Source: Frankiaceae bacterium
GTDB lineage: Bacteria > Actinomycetota > Actinomycetes > Mycobacteriales > SCTD01
Reading direction: 5' to 3'
DNA: 5,268 nucleotides
NCBI GenBank assembly: GCA_947479995.1
Contig: CANKBT010000244.1
Location: 1 to 5,268 of the forward strand
In this document: positions 1 to 5,268 of the stretch, piece after piece
Numbering within the stretch: position 1 is the first letter of the stretch
Layout of the letters: every line of letters starts with the position of its first letter
The notes under the pieces: generated by a model
The model's input: the letters and a program-made list of their open reading frames with translations, nothing else
Told to the model about the DNA's origin: nothing
The model's database searches: none
Program-made: the position numbers and the translations under genes

Positions 1-392
1 ACCGCCTCCGCGGAAGCGGTGTCGGCGAGCGCCGCCTCCAGCGTCGCGACCACCTCGGTGCGGGCCGCGGCGCCGACGCCCCCGCCGGCGGCCTCGACCG
101 CCCGGTCGGCGACCGCCTCGACGAGCTGGCGCCGCTGCGCCCCGAGCGCCCGCAGGGCGTCGCCCGCCCCGCCGCGCTGGGCGTCCGCGAGCGCCGCGCC
201 GAGGTCGAGCAGCTGGGCCAGCAGGTCGGGGTCCGCGCGCACGAGGGCGTTGACGGCGTGCGCGGACGCCGTCGGCCGGCGCAGCGCCGCGACCGCGGTG
301 GCCGCCTCCCGGTCGCCCTCGCCCCGGAGCCGCTTGGCCTCGGCGTCCCGCGCGGCCGTGAACGCGCCGGGCGGCAGGGCGTACAGGTCCAC
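1..392 (-). CDS. Partial hypothetical protein, Ala-rich helical (5' part only; 3' end off the left edge)
   Basis: The minus strand is open from a GTG at 392-390 to the window edge, giving 130 residues with no stop; the C-terminal part is missing. The protein begins VDLYALPPGAFTAARD, continues with a charged stretch (KRLRGEGDREAA, residues 20-31) and LRRPTASAHAVNAL at residues 37-50, and is then almost wholly Ala/Leu/Arg/Glu-rich, as expected of long amphipathic helices. There is no signal peptide or membrane segment. This N-terminal pattern resembles a family of uncharacterised actinobacterial proteins, recognised from memory and not searched. GTG 392 is the most likely start: the frame is closed upstream by a TGA (425-423) and no other common start codon lies between. 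No clear ribosome site precedes it. It is divergent from the Rieske gene, with a 74-bp shared upstream region. Function unknown. Confidence 0.6.
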   Translation of the reverse strand, partial: MDLYALPPGAFTAARDAEAKRLRGEGDREAATAVAALRRPTASAHAVNALVRADPDLLAQLLDLGAALADAQRGGAGDALRALGAQRRQLVEAVADRAVEAAGGGVGAAARTEVVATLEAALADTASAEA

Positions 393-454
393 GTCGGCGA
401 TCGTGCCGCAGGTGCAGCGGTGTCAGGTGGGTAGGGCCCGCGGCAGTCGAGTCG

Positions 455-460
455 AGGAGG
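455..460 (+). promoter_or_regulatory. Ribosome binding site of the Rieske gene
   Basis: A perfect AGGAGG lies 6 bases before the GTG at 467 and fixes that codon as the start of the Rieske protein. Confidence 0.75.
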
Positions 461-466
461 ACCACC

Positions 467-832
467 GTGGACGGTGTCGAGGACGCGCAGCTGCCGCCCG
501 GCGGAGTCGCACGCGCAGGGGCGTGGACGATCGCCAAGAAGCACGACGGCGAGGTGCGCGCCGTGTCGTCGCGGTGCCGCCACCAGCTCGCCGACCTGAG
601 CGGGGGCAGCGTCGACGCGAAAGGCTGCCTCGTCTGCCCGTGGCACGGCGCCCGCTACGACCTCGAGGACGGCCGCATGGTCGAGGGCCCCAAGGGCTTC
701 CTCGGCTACGTCGGCAAGACGCCCGGCTACACGCAGGTCGTCAAGGCGTACGGCGCCGTGACGCCGCTGCGCCGCCGGCTCGTCCGGCGCGAGGGCACCC
801 GCTGGGTCGTGGGCGGCAAGCCGTCCGCGTGA
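467..832 (+). CDS. Small Rieske [2Fe-2S] protein
   Basis: This 121-residue soluble protein has a complete Rieske cluster site. The first ligand pair is C37-R-H39 and the second is C57-P-W-H60, 17 residues apart, matching the family pattern CxH...CxxH in which two Cys and two His hold a [2Fe-2S] cluster. GARYDLEDGR follows, as is typical after the second ligand pair. The rest is short: an N-terminal beta region (residues 13-35) and a basic tail (LRRRLVRREG, 101-110). There is no twin-arginine signal, membrane helix or oxygenase catalytic domain, so it resembles a stand-alone Rieske ferredoxin or redox partner; its electron donor and acceptor are not evident. The GTG start has a strong ribosome site. 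The gene ends 72 bp before pup, on the same strand. A role connected with the proteasome is only inferred from position. Confidence 0.85.
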   Translation: MDGVEDAQLPPGGVARAGAWTIAKKHDGEVRAVSSRCRHQLADLSGGSVDAKGCLVCPWHGARYDLEDGRMVEGPKGFLGYVGKTPGYTQVVKAYGAVTPLRRRLVRREGTRWVVGGKPSA

Positions 833-870
833 CGGCGGTGCACGGGGGCGCGGACGTCGCACCCCGGGCG

Positions 871-876
871 TAGTTT
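871..876 (+). promoter_or_regulatory. Possible -10 element of a pup promoter
   Basis: TAGTTT fits the actinobacterial TANNNT -10 pattern and is conspicuous in this GC-rich gap. It would start a transcript near 883 with a leader of about 22 bases that includes the pup ribosome site GAGGAG (894-899). No convincing -35 is visible at the usual distance, so this is a weak call. Confidence 0.35.
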
Positions 877-904
877 CAGCACAGGCCCACGACGAGGAGC
901 ACGC

Positions 905-1114
905 ATGGCGACCAGGGACAGCGGCGGGCAGGACCGGACGACGCGCAAGGCCGACGAGGTCGAGGAGGTCGCCGCCGAGGAGGCGACCGACGTCCAGGAG
1001 CGCGTCGGCAAGCTGACCGACGACGTCGACTCGCTGCTCGACGAGATCGACGACGTGCTCGAGGTCAACGCCGAGGAGTTCGTGCGCGGCTACGTGCAGA
1101 AGGGCGGGGAGTGA
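905..1114 (+). CDS. pup: Prokaryotic ubiquitin-like protein Pup, ending in GGE
   Basis: Pup is the small, largely disordered tag that is attached through its C-terminal glutamate to lysines of target proteins, marking them for the proteasome. The 69-residue product (M. tuberculosis Pup has 64) ends NAEEFVRGYVQKGGE, the family's hallmark tail. The middle (about residues 17-55) is very acidic with regularly spaced hydrophobics (L37, V41, L44, L45, I48, V51, L52), the segment that forms a coiled coil with the ARC/Mpa ATPase in the family. The N-terminus is polar and flexible, as needed to thread into the ATPase. The last codon is GAG (Glu), not CAG (Gln), so the tag is encoded ready for ligation without deamidation by Dop. 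K66, next to the C-terminal GGE, is conserved. ATG 905 follows GAGGAG (894-899) by 5 bases. Confidence 0.97.
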   Translation: MATRDSGGQDRTTRKADEVEEVAAEEATDVQERVGKLTDDVDSLLDEIDDVLEVNAEEFVRGYVQKGGE

Positions 1115-1187
1115 CCGCCTGAGCGCTGGCACGACGGGCGCCGACGCGGTCGACCGCTGCCCTCCTGCGGGGAGGACGAGCCCCGCG

Positions 1188-1219
1188 CCGGGCCGTCCCG
1201 CCCGACCGTCCCGGCCCGG
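1188..1219 (+). terminator. GC-rich hairpin between pup and prcB (possible attenuator)
   Basis: CCGGGCCG (1188-1195) pairs perfectly with CGGCCCGG (1212-1219) around a 16-base loop. A smaller stem, CCTCC/GGAGG, lies just upstream around 1161-1175. No T-run follows, so a classical intrinsic terminator is unlikely; partial termination, RNA processing or chance in GC-rich DNA are all possible. It sits immediately before the putative prcB -10. Confidence 0.3.
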
Positions 1220-1226
1220 TTGCGCC

Positions 1227-1232
1227 TAGGGT
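1227..1232 (+). promoter_or_regulatory. Possible -10 element of a prcB promoter
   Basis: TAGGGT fits TANNNT and is embedded in CCTAGGGTCGAC. It would start a transcript near 1239 with a leader of about 30 bases that includes the prcB ribosome site GGGAG (1257-1261). The same octamer TAGGGTCG occurs before pafA. No good -35 is seen. Confidence 0.4.
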
Positions 1233-1269
1233 CGACGACGACCGCCACGACCCCTCGGGAGACCACCGC

Positions 1270-2091
1270 ATGCCAGCTGCAGACGGGGCGCACGGCGCGC
1301 TGCCGGCGCACTTCACCGCCCCGGGGACGTCGTCGTTCGCCGAGTTCCTCGGCGCGGCCGCCCCCGACCTGCTCCCCAGCCGGCGCGCGCTGCCGCCCGG
1401 CACGCTCGAGGCGCCGCACGGCACGACGATCGTCGCGGTGGTCCACGCCGACGGCGTGCTCATGGCCGGCGACCGCCGCGCCACGATGGGCAACATCATC
1501 GCCCAGCGCGACATCGAGAAGGTCTTCCCGACCGACGAGCACTCCTGCGTCGGCATCGCCGGCACCGCCGGGCTCGCGGTCGAGATGGTCAAGCTCTTCC
1601 AGGTCGAGCTCGAGCACTTCGAGAAGCTCGAGGGCCACGTCCTGAGCCTCGAGGGCAAGGCCAACCGCCTGACGACGCTCATCCGCGGCAACCTCGGCAT
1701 GGCGATGCAGGGCCTCGCGGTCGTGCCGCTGTTCGCCGGCTACGACCTCGCCACCGGCGCCGGCCGCATCTACGGCTACGACGTCACCGGCGGCCGCAAC
1801 GAGGAGACGGCGTACGCCTCGACCGGCTCCGGCTCGATGTTCGCCCGGTCGGCGCTGAAGAAGCGCTGGCGCGAGGGCCTGGACGAGGCCGAGGCGGTGC
1901 GCGTGGCCGTCGACGCGCTCTACGACGCCGCCGACGACGACTCCGCCACCGGCGGCCCCGACCTGACGCGCAAGCTGTACCCGATCGTCATGTCCGTGAC
2001 GGCCGACGGCCTGCGCCGCCTGCCCGACACCGAGGTCGAGGCGGTCGTGCAGGCCGTCGTCGCCGACCGCATGACCAACCCGGGCGGCTGA
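1270..2091 (+). CDS. prcB: 20S proteasome beta subunit PrcB
   Basis: PrcB is the proteolytic subunit of the actinobacterial 20S proteasome; seven copies form each inner ring. The 273-residue precursor has a 51-residue propeptide, whose AEFLGAAAPDLLP segment resembles that of M. tuberculosis. Self-cleavage after G51 in APHG/TTIVAV should expose T52 as the catalytic N-terminal threonine. Counting from it, D17 (D68, in AGDRR) and K33 (K84, in RDIEKVF) fall exactly where the family requires them. The conserved DAADDDSATGGPDL block is at residues 219-232, and GSGS at 186-189. The subunit should therefore be active. ATG 1270 is preceded by GGGAG with 8 bases of spacing. prcA follows after 32 bp, consistent with cotranscription. 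The gap to pup (155 bp) is wide, unlike the tight pup-prcB junction of mycobacteria. Confidence 0.97.
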   Translation: MPAADGAHGALPAHFTAPGTSSFAEFLGAAAPDLLPSRRALPPGTLEAPHGTTIVAVVHADGVLMAGDRRATMGNIIAQRDIEKVFPTDEHSCVGIAGTAGLAVEMVKLFQVELEHFEKLEGHVLSLEGKANRLTTLIRGNLGMAMQGLAVVPLFAGYDLATGAGRIYGYDVTGGRNEETAYASTGSGSMFARSALKKRWREGLDEAEAVRVAVDALYDAADDDSATGGPDLTRKLYPIVMSVTADGLRRLPDTEVEAVVQAVVADRMTNPGG

Positions 2092-2123
2092 GCCGTGACC
2101 CGCCACACGAGAGGAGCGCAGCG

Positions 2124-2858
2124 GTGACCGCCCCGTTCTACGTCTCGCCCGAGCAGCTCATGAAGGACAAGAGCGACTTCGCGCGCAAGGGCATCGCGCG
2201 CGGCCGCTCGGTCCTGGTCATGACGTACGACGACGGCGTCCTGTTCATCGGCGAGAACCCCAGCAAGGCGCTGCACAAGGTCAGCGAGATCTACGACCGG
2301 ATCGCCTTCGCGGCGGTCGGCAAGTACAACGAGTTCGAGAACCTGCGGCTCGCCGGCGTCCGCTACGCCGACCTGCGCGGCTTCCAGTACGACCGCAGCG
2401 ACGTCACCGTCCGCGGGCTGGCCAACGCGTACGCCCAGACGCTCGGCACGATCTTCACCGAGAGCGGCAAGCCGTACGAGGTGGAGCTCACCGTCGCCGA
2501 GGTCGGCCGCACGACCGAGGAGGACCAGCTCTACCGCCTCACGTACGACGGGTCGGTCGCCGAGGAGCACGGCCACGTCGTCATGGGCGGCCAGAGCGAG
2601 CCGATCACCGCCGTGCTGCGCGAGGAGCACCGCGGCGACCTGCCCCTGTCCGAGGCCGTGCCGCTGGCCGTCCGCGCGCTGTCGCAGGCCGGCCCCGACG
2701 GCGAGCCGCGCACCCTCGCCCCCGACGCCCTCGAGGCGGCGGTGCTCGACCGCACCCGCCCGCGCCGCGCGTTCAAGCGGCTGCTCGCCCCGCAGCTCGC
2801 CACCCTGCTCGGCACGCCCGCCGACTCGGCCGCCACCCCTCCGGAGGACCCCGCGTGA
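2124..2858 (+). CDS. prcA: 20S proteasome alpha subunit PrcA
   Basis: PrcA forms the outer seven-membered rings that gate the proteasome and dock the activating ATPase; it is not proteolytic. The 244-residue product starts MTAPFYVSPEQLMKDKSDFA, close to the M. tuberculosis N-terminus that forms the gate, followed by ARKGIARGRSVLVMTYDDGV (residues 20-39), the alpha-type core start that lacks a processed threonine. Other family blocks are FAAVGKYNEFENLR (62-75), ANAYAQTLGTIFTE (100-113), KPYEVEL (116-122) and the C-terminal AVLDRTRPRRAFKRL. The tail (about residues 232-244, ending PPEDPA) is variable and probably disordered. The GTG start is chosen from the family N-terminus and GAGGAG (2111-2116) 7 bases before it. 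The stop overlaps the start of the lipoprotein gene downstream (GTGA), implying translational coupling. Confidence 0.97.
   Translation: MTAPFYVSPEQLMKDKSDFARKGIARGRSVLVMTYDDGVLFIGENPSKALHKVSEIYDRIAFAAVGKYNEFENLRLAGVRYADLRGFQYDRSDVTVRGLANAYAQTLGTIFTESGKPYEVELTVAEVGRTTEEDQLYRLTYDGSVAEEHGHVVMGGQSEPITAVLREEHRGDLPLSEAVPLAVRALSQAGPDGEPRTLAPDALEAAVLDRTRPRRAFKRLLAPQLATLLGTPADSAATPPEDPA
2843..2847 (+). promoter_or_regulatory. Ribosome binding site of the FKBP lipoprotein, inside prcA
   Basis: GGAGG lies in the last codons of prcA, 7 bases before the GTG at 2855, and supports that start, whose codon overlaps the prcA stop. Confidence 0.7.
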
Positions 2859-3463
2859 AGCGCCCCGCCCGTCTCGCCCTCGCCGCGACCCTGACGCTGG
2901 CGCTCGCCGCCTGCGGCAGCGACGACGGCGGCGACGACCCCACGGTCGCGGCGCCCTCGGAGTCCGCCTCGGCCTCGGCCTCGGCCAGCCCCGAGGGCGA
3001 GCAGACCTGCCCGATCACCACCACCGAGGCGCCCGCGCCGGCCGGCTCGACCACCGACCTGGCCGTCAAGCCGGTCGTCGCGCCGAACGCCGCGCCCGCT
3101 CCCGAGGGCATCGTCGTCTCCGACATCGTCGAGGGCACCGGCGAGGAGGTCGGCGTCGGCGACGAGATGGCGCTGAAGTACGTCGGCGCGCTGTACGCCT
3201 CCGGCGAGGAGTTCGACTCGTCGTGGTCGCGCGACCCGAACAGCACCCTCGACCTCAACGGCGTCCTGCCCAAGGCCTGCTTCGAGGGCGTCGTGCCCGG
3301 CTTCTCGGTCGGCCCGATCGGCATGAAGGTCGGGGGCCGCCGCCAGATCACCTTCCCCGCGCAGTTCGGCTACGGCGAGCAGGGCAACCCGCCCACCATC
3401 CCCGGCGGCGCGGCCCTGGTGTTCGTCGTCGACCTCGTCTCGATCGGCGCGCCGCCGGCGTGA
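2855..3463 (+). CDS. FKBP-type peptidyl-prolyl isomerase lipoprotein
   Basis: This 202-residue protein is probably exported and lipid-anchored outside the membrane. A basic start (MKRPAR) leads into a short hydrophobic stretch ending in the lipobox L17-A-A-C20; C20 would be acylated. Residues 21-85 are a low-complexity linker rich in Asp, Gly, Ser, Ala and Pro, including an Ala-Ser repeat (about 37-45). The FKBP fold, which isomerises Xaa-Pro bonds, covers about 86-198: Y109 (KYVG), F120-D121, the GMKVGGRR turn (156-163), Y173 (FGYG) and F190 (LVFVVDL) match binding-pocket residues of human FKBP12 (Y26, F36-D37, Y82, F99). Two things differ: the pocket-floor Trp (W59 in FKBP12) aligns with F150, and about 7 residues are inserted before it, bringing in C142. 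C52 and C142 are the only other cysteines and could form a disulfide. The gene overlaps prcA by 4 bp. Confidence 0.9.
   Translation: MKRPARLALAATLTLALAACGSDDGGDDPTVAAPSESASASASASPEGEQTCPITTTEAPAPAGSTTDLAVKPVVAPNAAPAPEGIVVSDIVEGTGEEVGVGDEMALKYVGALYASGEEFDSSWSRDPNSTLDLNGVLPKACFEGVVPGFSVGPIGMKVGGRRQITFPAQFGYGEQGNPPTIPGGAALVFVVDLVSIGAPPA
2966..2986 (+). repeat. Tandem hexanucleotide GCCTCG, three and a half copies
   Basis: Three perfect GCCTCG units are followed by GCC and encode the Ala-Ser linker of the lipoprotein. Gain or loss of a unit keeps the frame, so the linker length may vary between strains. Confidence 0.6.
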
Positions 3464-3471
3464 CGTCCGCA

Positions 3472-3487
3472 GCGCGGCCGCCCGCGC
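3472..3487 (+). terminator. Short GC hairpin between the lipoprotein gene and pafA
   Basis: GCGCGG (3472-3477) and CCGCGC (3482-3487) form a perfect 6-bp stem with a 4-base loop. No T-run follows. It could weaken read-through into pafA or be chance in GC-rich DNA. Confidence 0.2.
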
Positions 3488-3492
3488 GCACG

Positions 3493-3498
3493 TAGGGT
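3493..3498 (+). promoter_or_regulatory. Possible -10 element of pafA, leaderless type
   Basis: TAGGGT ends 6 bases before the GTG start of pafA. In actinobacteria a TANNNT box at this distance normally places transcription initiation on the first base of the start codon. No purine-rich ribosome site precedes pafA, which fits a leaderless message. No clear -35 is visible. Confidence 0.5.
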
Positions 3499-3504
3499 CG
3501 GCAC

Positions 3505-4863
3505 GTGGAGCGACGCATCTTCGGGCTCGAGAACGAGTACGGCGTCACCTGCACCTTCCGGGGGCAGCGCCGCCTGTCGCCGGACGAGGTCGCGCGCTAC
3601 CTGTTCCGCCGCGTCGTGTCCTGGGGGCGCAGCAGCAACGTCTTCCTCAAGAACGGCGCGCGGCTCTACCTCGACGTCGGCAGCCACCCCGAGTACGCCA
3701 CCCCGGAGTGCGACTCGGCGGTCGACCTCGTCACCCACGACAAGGCCGGCGAGCGCATCCTCGAGGGGCTGCTCGTCGACGCCGAGCGGCGCCTGCGCGA
3801 GGAGGGCATCGCCGGCGACATCTACCTGTTCAAGAACAACACCGACTCGGCGGGCAACTCCTACGGCTGCCACGAGAACTACCTCGTCGGCCGGCACGGG
3901 GAGTTCGGCCGGCTGGCCGACGTGCTCATCCCGTTCCTGGTGTCGCGGCAGATCATCGCCGGCGCCGGGAAGGTGCTGCAGACCCCGCGGGGCGCCGTCT
4001 ACTGCGTCAGCCAGCGCGCCGAGCACATCTGGGAAGGCGTCTCCAGCGCCACGACCCGCAGCCGCCCGATCATCAACACCCGCGACGAGCCGCACGCCGA
4101 CGCCGAGCGCTTCCGCCGCCTGCACGTCATCGTCGGCGACAGCAACATGAACGAGTCGACGACGCTGCTCAAGGTCGGCACGGCCGACCTCGTGCTCCGC
4201 ATGATCGAGGCGGGCGTCGTCATGCGCGACCTCACGCTGGAGAACCCGATCCGGGCGATCCGCGAGATCAGCCACGACATGACCGGCACCCGCAAGGTCA
4301 AGCTGGCCAACGGCCGCGAGGCCAGCGCGCTGGAGATCCAGAAGGAGTACCTGTCCAAGGCGCTCGACTTCACCGCGCGCCGGGGCACCGACGCCACCGT
4401 GCGCCGGGTGCTCGACCTGTGGGAGCGCACCCTCAAGGCGGTCGAGACCGGCGACCTCGGCCTGGTCGACCGCGAGGTCGACTGGGTGACGAAGTACCAG
4501 CTCATCGAGCGCTACCGCGGCAAGCACGACCTGCCGCTGTCGAGCCCGCGGATCGCCCAGCTCGACCTGGCGTACCACGACGTCAACCGCAACCGCGGCC
4601 TGTACTACCTGCTCGAGCGCTCCGGCGCGGTCGTGCGCGCGACCACCGACCTCAAGGTGTTCGAGGCCAAGTCGGTGCCGCCGCAGACCACGCGCGCCAA
4701 GCTGCGAGGCGAGTTCATCGCCCGCGCGCAGGAGCGCCGCCGCGACTTCACCGTCGACTGGGTGCACCTCAAGCTCAACGACCAGGCGCAGCGCACCGTG
4801 CTCTGCAAGGACCCGTTCCGCGCCGTCGACGACCGCGTCGACAAGCTCATCGCCTCCATGTGA
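3505..4863 (+). CDS. pafA: Pup-protein ligase PafA
   Basis: PafA uses ATP to phosphorylate the C-terminal glutamate of Pup and joins it by an isopeptide bond to a target lysine; it is related to glutamine synthetase-type carboxylate-amine ligases. The product has 452 residues, the same as M. tuberculosis PafA. Diagnostic blocks are MERRIFGLENEYGVTCTF with the metal-binding E9, RLYLDVGSHPEYATPE with D57 (the proposed catalytic base), LFKNNTDSAGNSYGCHENYL, AEHIWEGVSSATTRSRPIIN and the C-terminal VDWVHLKLNDQAQRTVLCKD. Only PafA and its paralogue Dop share this fold. The long insertion loop of Dop is absent between W40 and D57, and the C-terminal part matches PafA, so this is the ligase. The GTG start gives the family N-terminus exactly. 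It lies 41 bp after the lipoprotein gene with no ribosome site, so it may be translated leaderless. Confidence 0.97.
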   Translation: MERRIFGLENEYGVTCTFRGQRRLSPDEVARYLFRRVVSWGRSSNVFLKNGARLYLDVGSHPEYATPECDSAVDLVTHDKAGERILEGLLVDAERRLREEGIAGDIYLFKNNTDSAGNSYGCHENYLVGRHGEFGRLADVLIPFLVSRQIIAGAGKVLQTPRGAVYCVSQRAEHIWEGVSSATTRSRPIINTRDEPHADAERFRRLHVIVGDSNMNESTTLLKVGTADLVLRMIEAGVVMRDLTLENPIRAIREISHDMTGTRKVKLANGREASALEIQKEYLSKALDFTARRGTDATVRRVLDLWERTLKAVETGDLGLVDREVDWVTKYQLIERYRGKHDLPLSSPRIAQLDLAYHDVNRNRGLYYLLERSGAVVRATTDLKVFEAKSVPPQTTRAKLRGEFIARAQERRRDFTVDWVHLKLNDQAQRTVLCKDPFRAVDDRVDKLIASM

Positions 4864-4864
4864 T

Positions 4865-4868
4865 GAGG
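4865..4868 (+). promoter_or_regulatory. Ribosome binding site deciding the start of the second FKBP
   Basis: GAGG lies 8 bases before the ATG at 4877. An in-frame GTG at 4868 overlaps this site and has no ribosome site of its own, so the ATG is preferred. Confidence 0.6.
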
Positions 4869-4876
4869 TGGGCGGC

Positions 4877-5257
4877 ATGAGCAGCCCCCTCGAGAAGCCC
4901 GTCGTCACCATCCCGGAGGGCGCGCCGCCCGCCTCGCTGCAGGTCGAGGACCTCACCGTCGGCGAGGGCGCCGAGGCGGTCTCCGGCACCACCTGCACCA
5001 TGCAGTACGTCGGTGTCGCGTGGTCGTCGCAGAAGCAGTTCGACGCCAGCTGGGACCGCGGCCAGCCCTTCAGCTTCCAGCTGGGCGCCGGCATGGTCAT
5101 CGGCGGCTGGGACCAGGGCGTCGCCGGCATGCGCGTCGGCGGCCGCCGTCGCCTCACCATCCCGCCGGAGCTCGGCTACGGCGCCCGCGGTGCCGGCGGG
5201 CTGATCGGGCCGGGCGAGACGCTCGTCTTCGTCGTCGACCTCCTGGGCGTCCGCTAG
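4877..5257 (+). CDS. Cytosolic FKBP-type peptidyl-prolyl isomerase
   Basis: This is a compact single-domain FKBP of 126 residues without signal peptide or membrane segment, so it should act in the cytoplasm on Xaa-Pro bonds of folding or unfolding proteins. Essentially the full FKBP12 binding pocket is visible: Y44 (QYVG; Y26 in FKBP12), F55-D56 (F36-D37), R61 (R42), F65 (F46), V74-I75 (V55-I56), W78 (GGWDQGV; W59), Y101 (GYGARG; Y82) and F118 (LVFVVDL; F99). It should therefore be catalytically competent. The ATG at 4877 is chosen over GTG 4868 because of its ribosome site. The gene starts 13 bp after pafA and is very likely cotranscribed with it. It differs from the lipoprotein FKBP upstream in location and in keeping the Trp, though the two share the GGRR turn region and may be old paralogues. 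Confidence 0.95.
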   Translation: MSSPLEKPVVTIPEGAPPASLQVEDLTVGEGAEAVSGTTCTMQYVGVAWSSQKQFDASWDRGQPFSFQLGAGMVIGGWDQGVAGMRVGGRRRLTIPPELGYGARGAGGLIGPGETLVFVVDLLGVR

Positions 5258-5268
5258 CCGCACGCCCG

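Noticed and set aside
393..422. Cys-rich codons (HRCTCGT) in frame upstream of the unknown minus-strand gene, suggesting a longer N-terminus
   Set aside because: There is no usable start codon between the upstream stop and GTG 392, and the family-like sequence begins at that GTG.
432..437. TAGGGC upstream of the Rieske gene as a promoter box
   Set aside because: It lacks the final T of TANNNT and has no -35; too weak to annotate although it resembles the TAGGGT boxes elsewhere.
19..873. A 284-codon plus-strand frame at the left edge
   Set aside because: It runs antisense to the Ala-rich unknown gene, then out of frame through the Rieske gene, and its Arg/Ala/Ser-rich sequence is typical of a wrong frame.
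1090..2106. A 338-codon minus-strand frame across prcB
   Set aside because: It mirrors prcB codons and has no recognisable motif; another shadow of GC bias.
3505..4863. The ligase gene could instead be Dop
   Set aside because: It lacks the Dop-specific insertion loop, is exactly the PafA length, and matches PafA through the C-terminal domain.
4868..4876. Upstream GTG start for the cytosolic FKBP
   Set aside because: It would use up the only ribosome-site-like sequence, leaving no site in front of it; ATG 4877 is better placed.
3370..5160. A 596-codon open frame on the minus strand across pafA and the cytosolic FKBP
   Set aside because: It is the antisense of two unmistakable genes. Long antisense frames arise from strong third-position GC bias, and its Asp/Val/Leu/Ala/Arg-rich translation shows no domain.

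Overview
This is a very GC-rich window, with G or C at nearly every third codon position, from an actinomycete. It carries most of a Pup-proteasome locus. The gene set (pup, prcB, prcA, pafA) and the close residue-level match of every product to its mycobacterial counterpart place it firmly in the Actinobacteria. The presence of FKBP genes beside pafA resembles the Streptomyces-type arrangement more than the mycobacterial one. I cannot name a genus from the sequence alone.

Layout. At the left edge, on the minus strand, lies the 5' part of an Ala-rich helical protein of unknown function (392 down to the edge). Divergent from it is a small Rieske [2Fe-2S] protein gene (467-832). Then, all on the plus strand, come pup (905-1114), a 155-bp gap containing a hairpin and a promoter-like -10, prcB (1270-2091), prcA (2124-2858), an FKBP-type prolyl isomerase lipoprotein overlapping prcA by 4 bp (2855-3463), pafA (3505-4863) and a second, cytosolic FKBP (4877-5257). 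Almost all of the window is coding and no gap reaches 300 bases. I see no RNA genes, CRISPR arrays, insertion sequences or signs of horizontal transfer.

How it works together. PafA ligates the C-terminal glutamate of Pup to lysines of target proteins. The tagged proteins are unfolded by the ARC/Mpa ATPase (not in this window) and degraded in the 20S chamber built from PrcA (alpha) and PrcB (beta, N-terminal Thr protease). Pup here already ends in Gly-Gly-Glu, so it should not need Dop to deamidate it before conjugation. Neither dop nor arc lies directly upstream of pup, where they often sit; a Rieske gene is there instead.

This is a known system, not a new one. The points worth a second look are local: the Rieske gene next to pup, the separated and possibly independently promoted pup, prcB and pafA units, a probable leaderless pafA transcript, and two FKBPs flanking pafA, one of which is a surface lipoprotein translationally coupled to prcA and has a modified active site.
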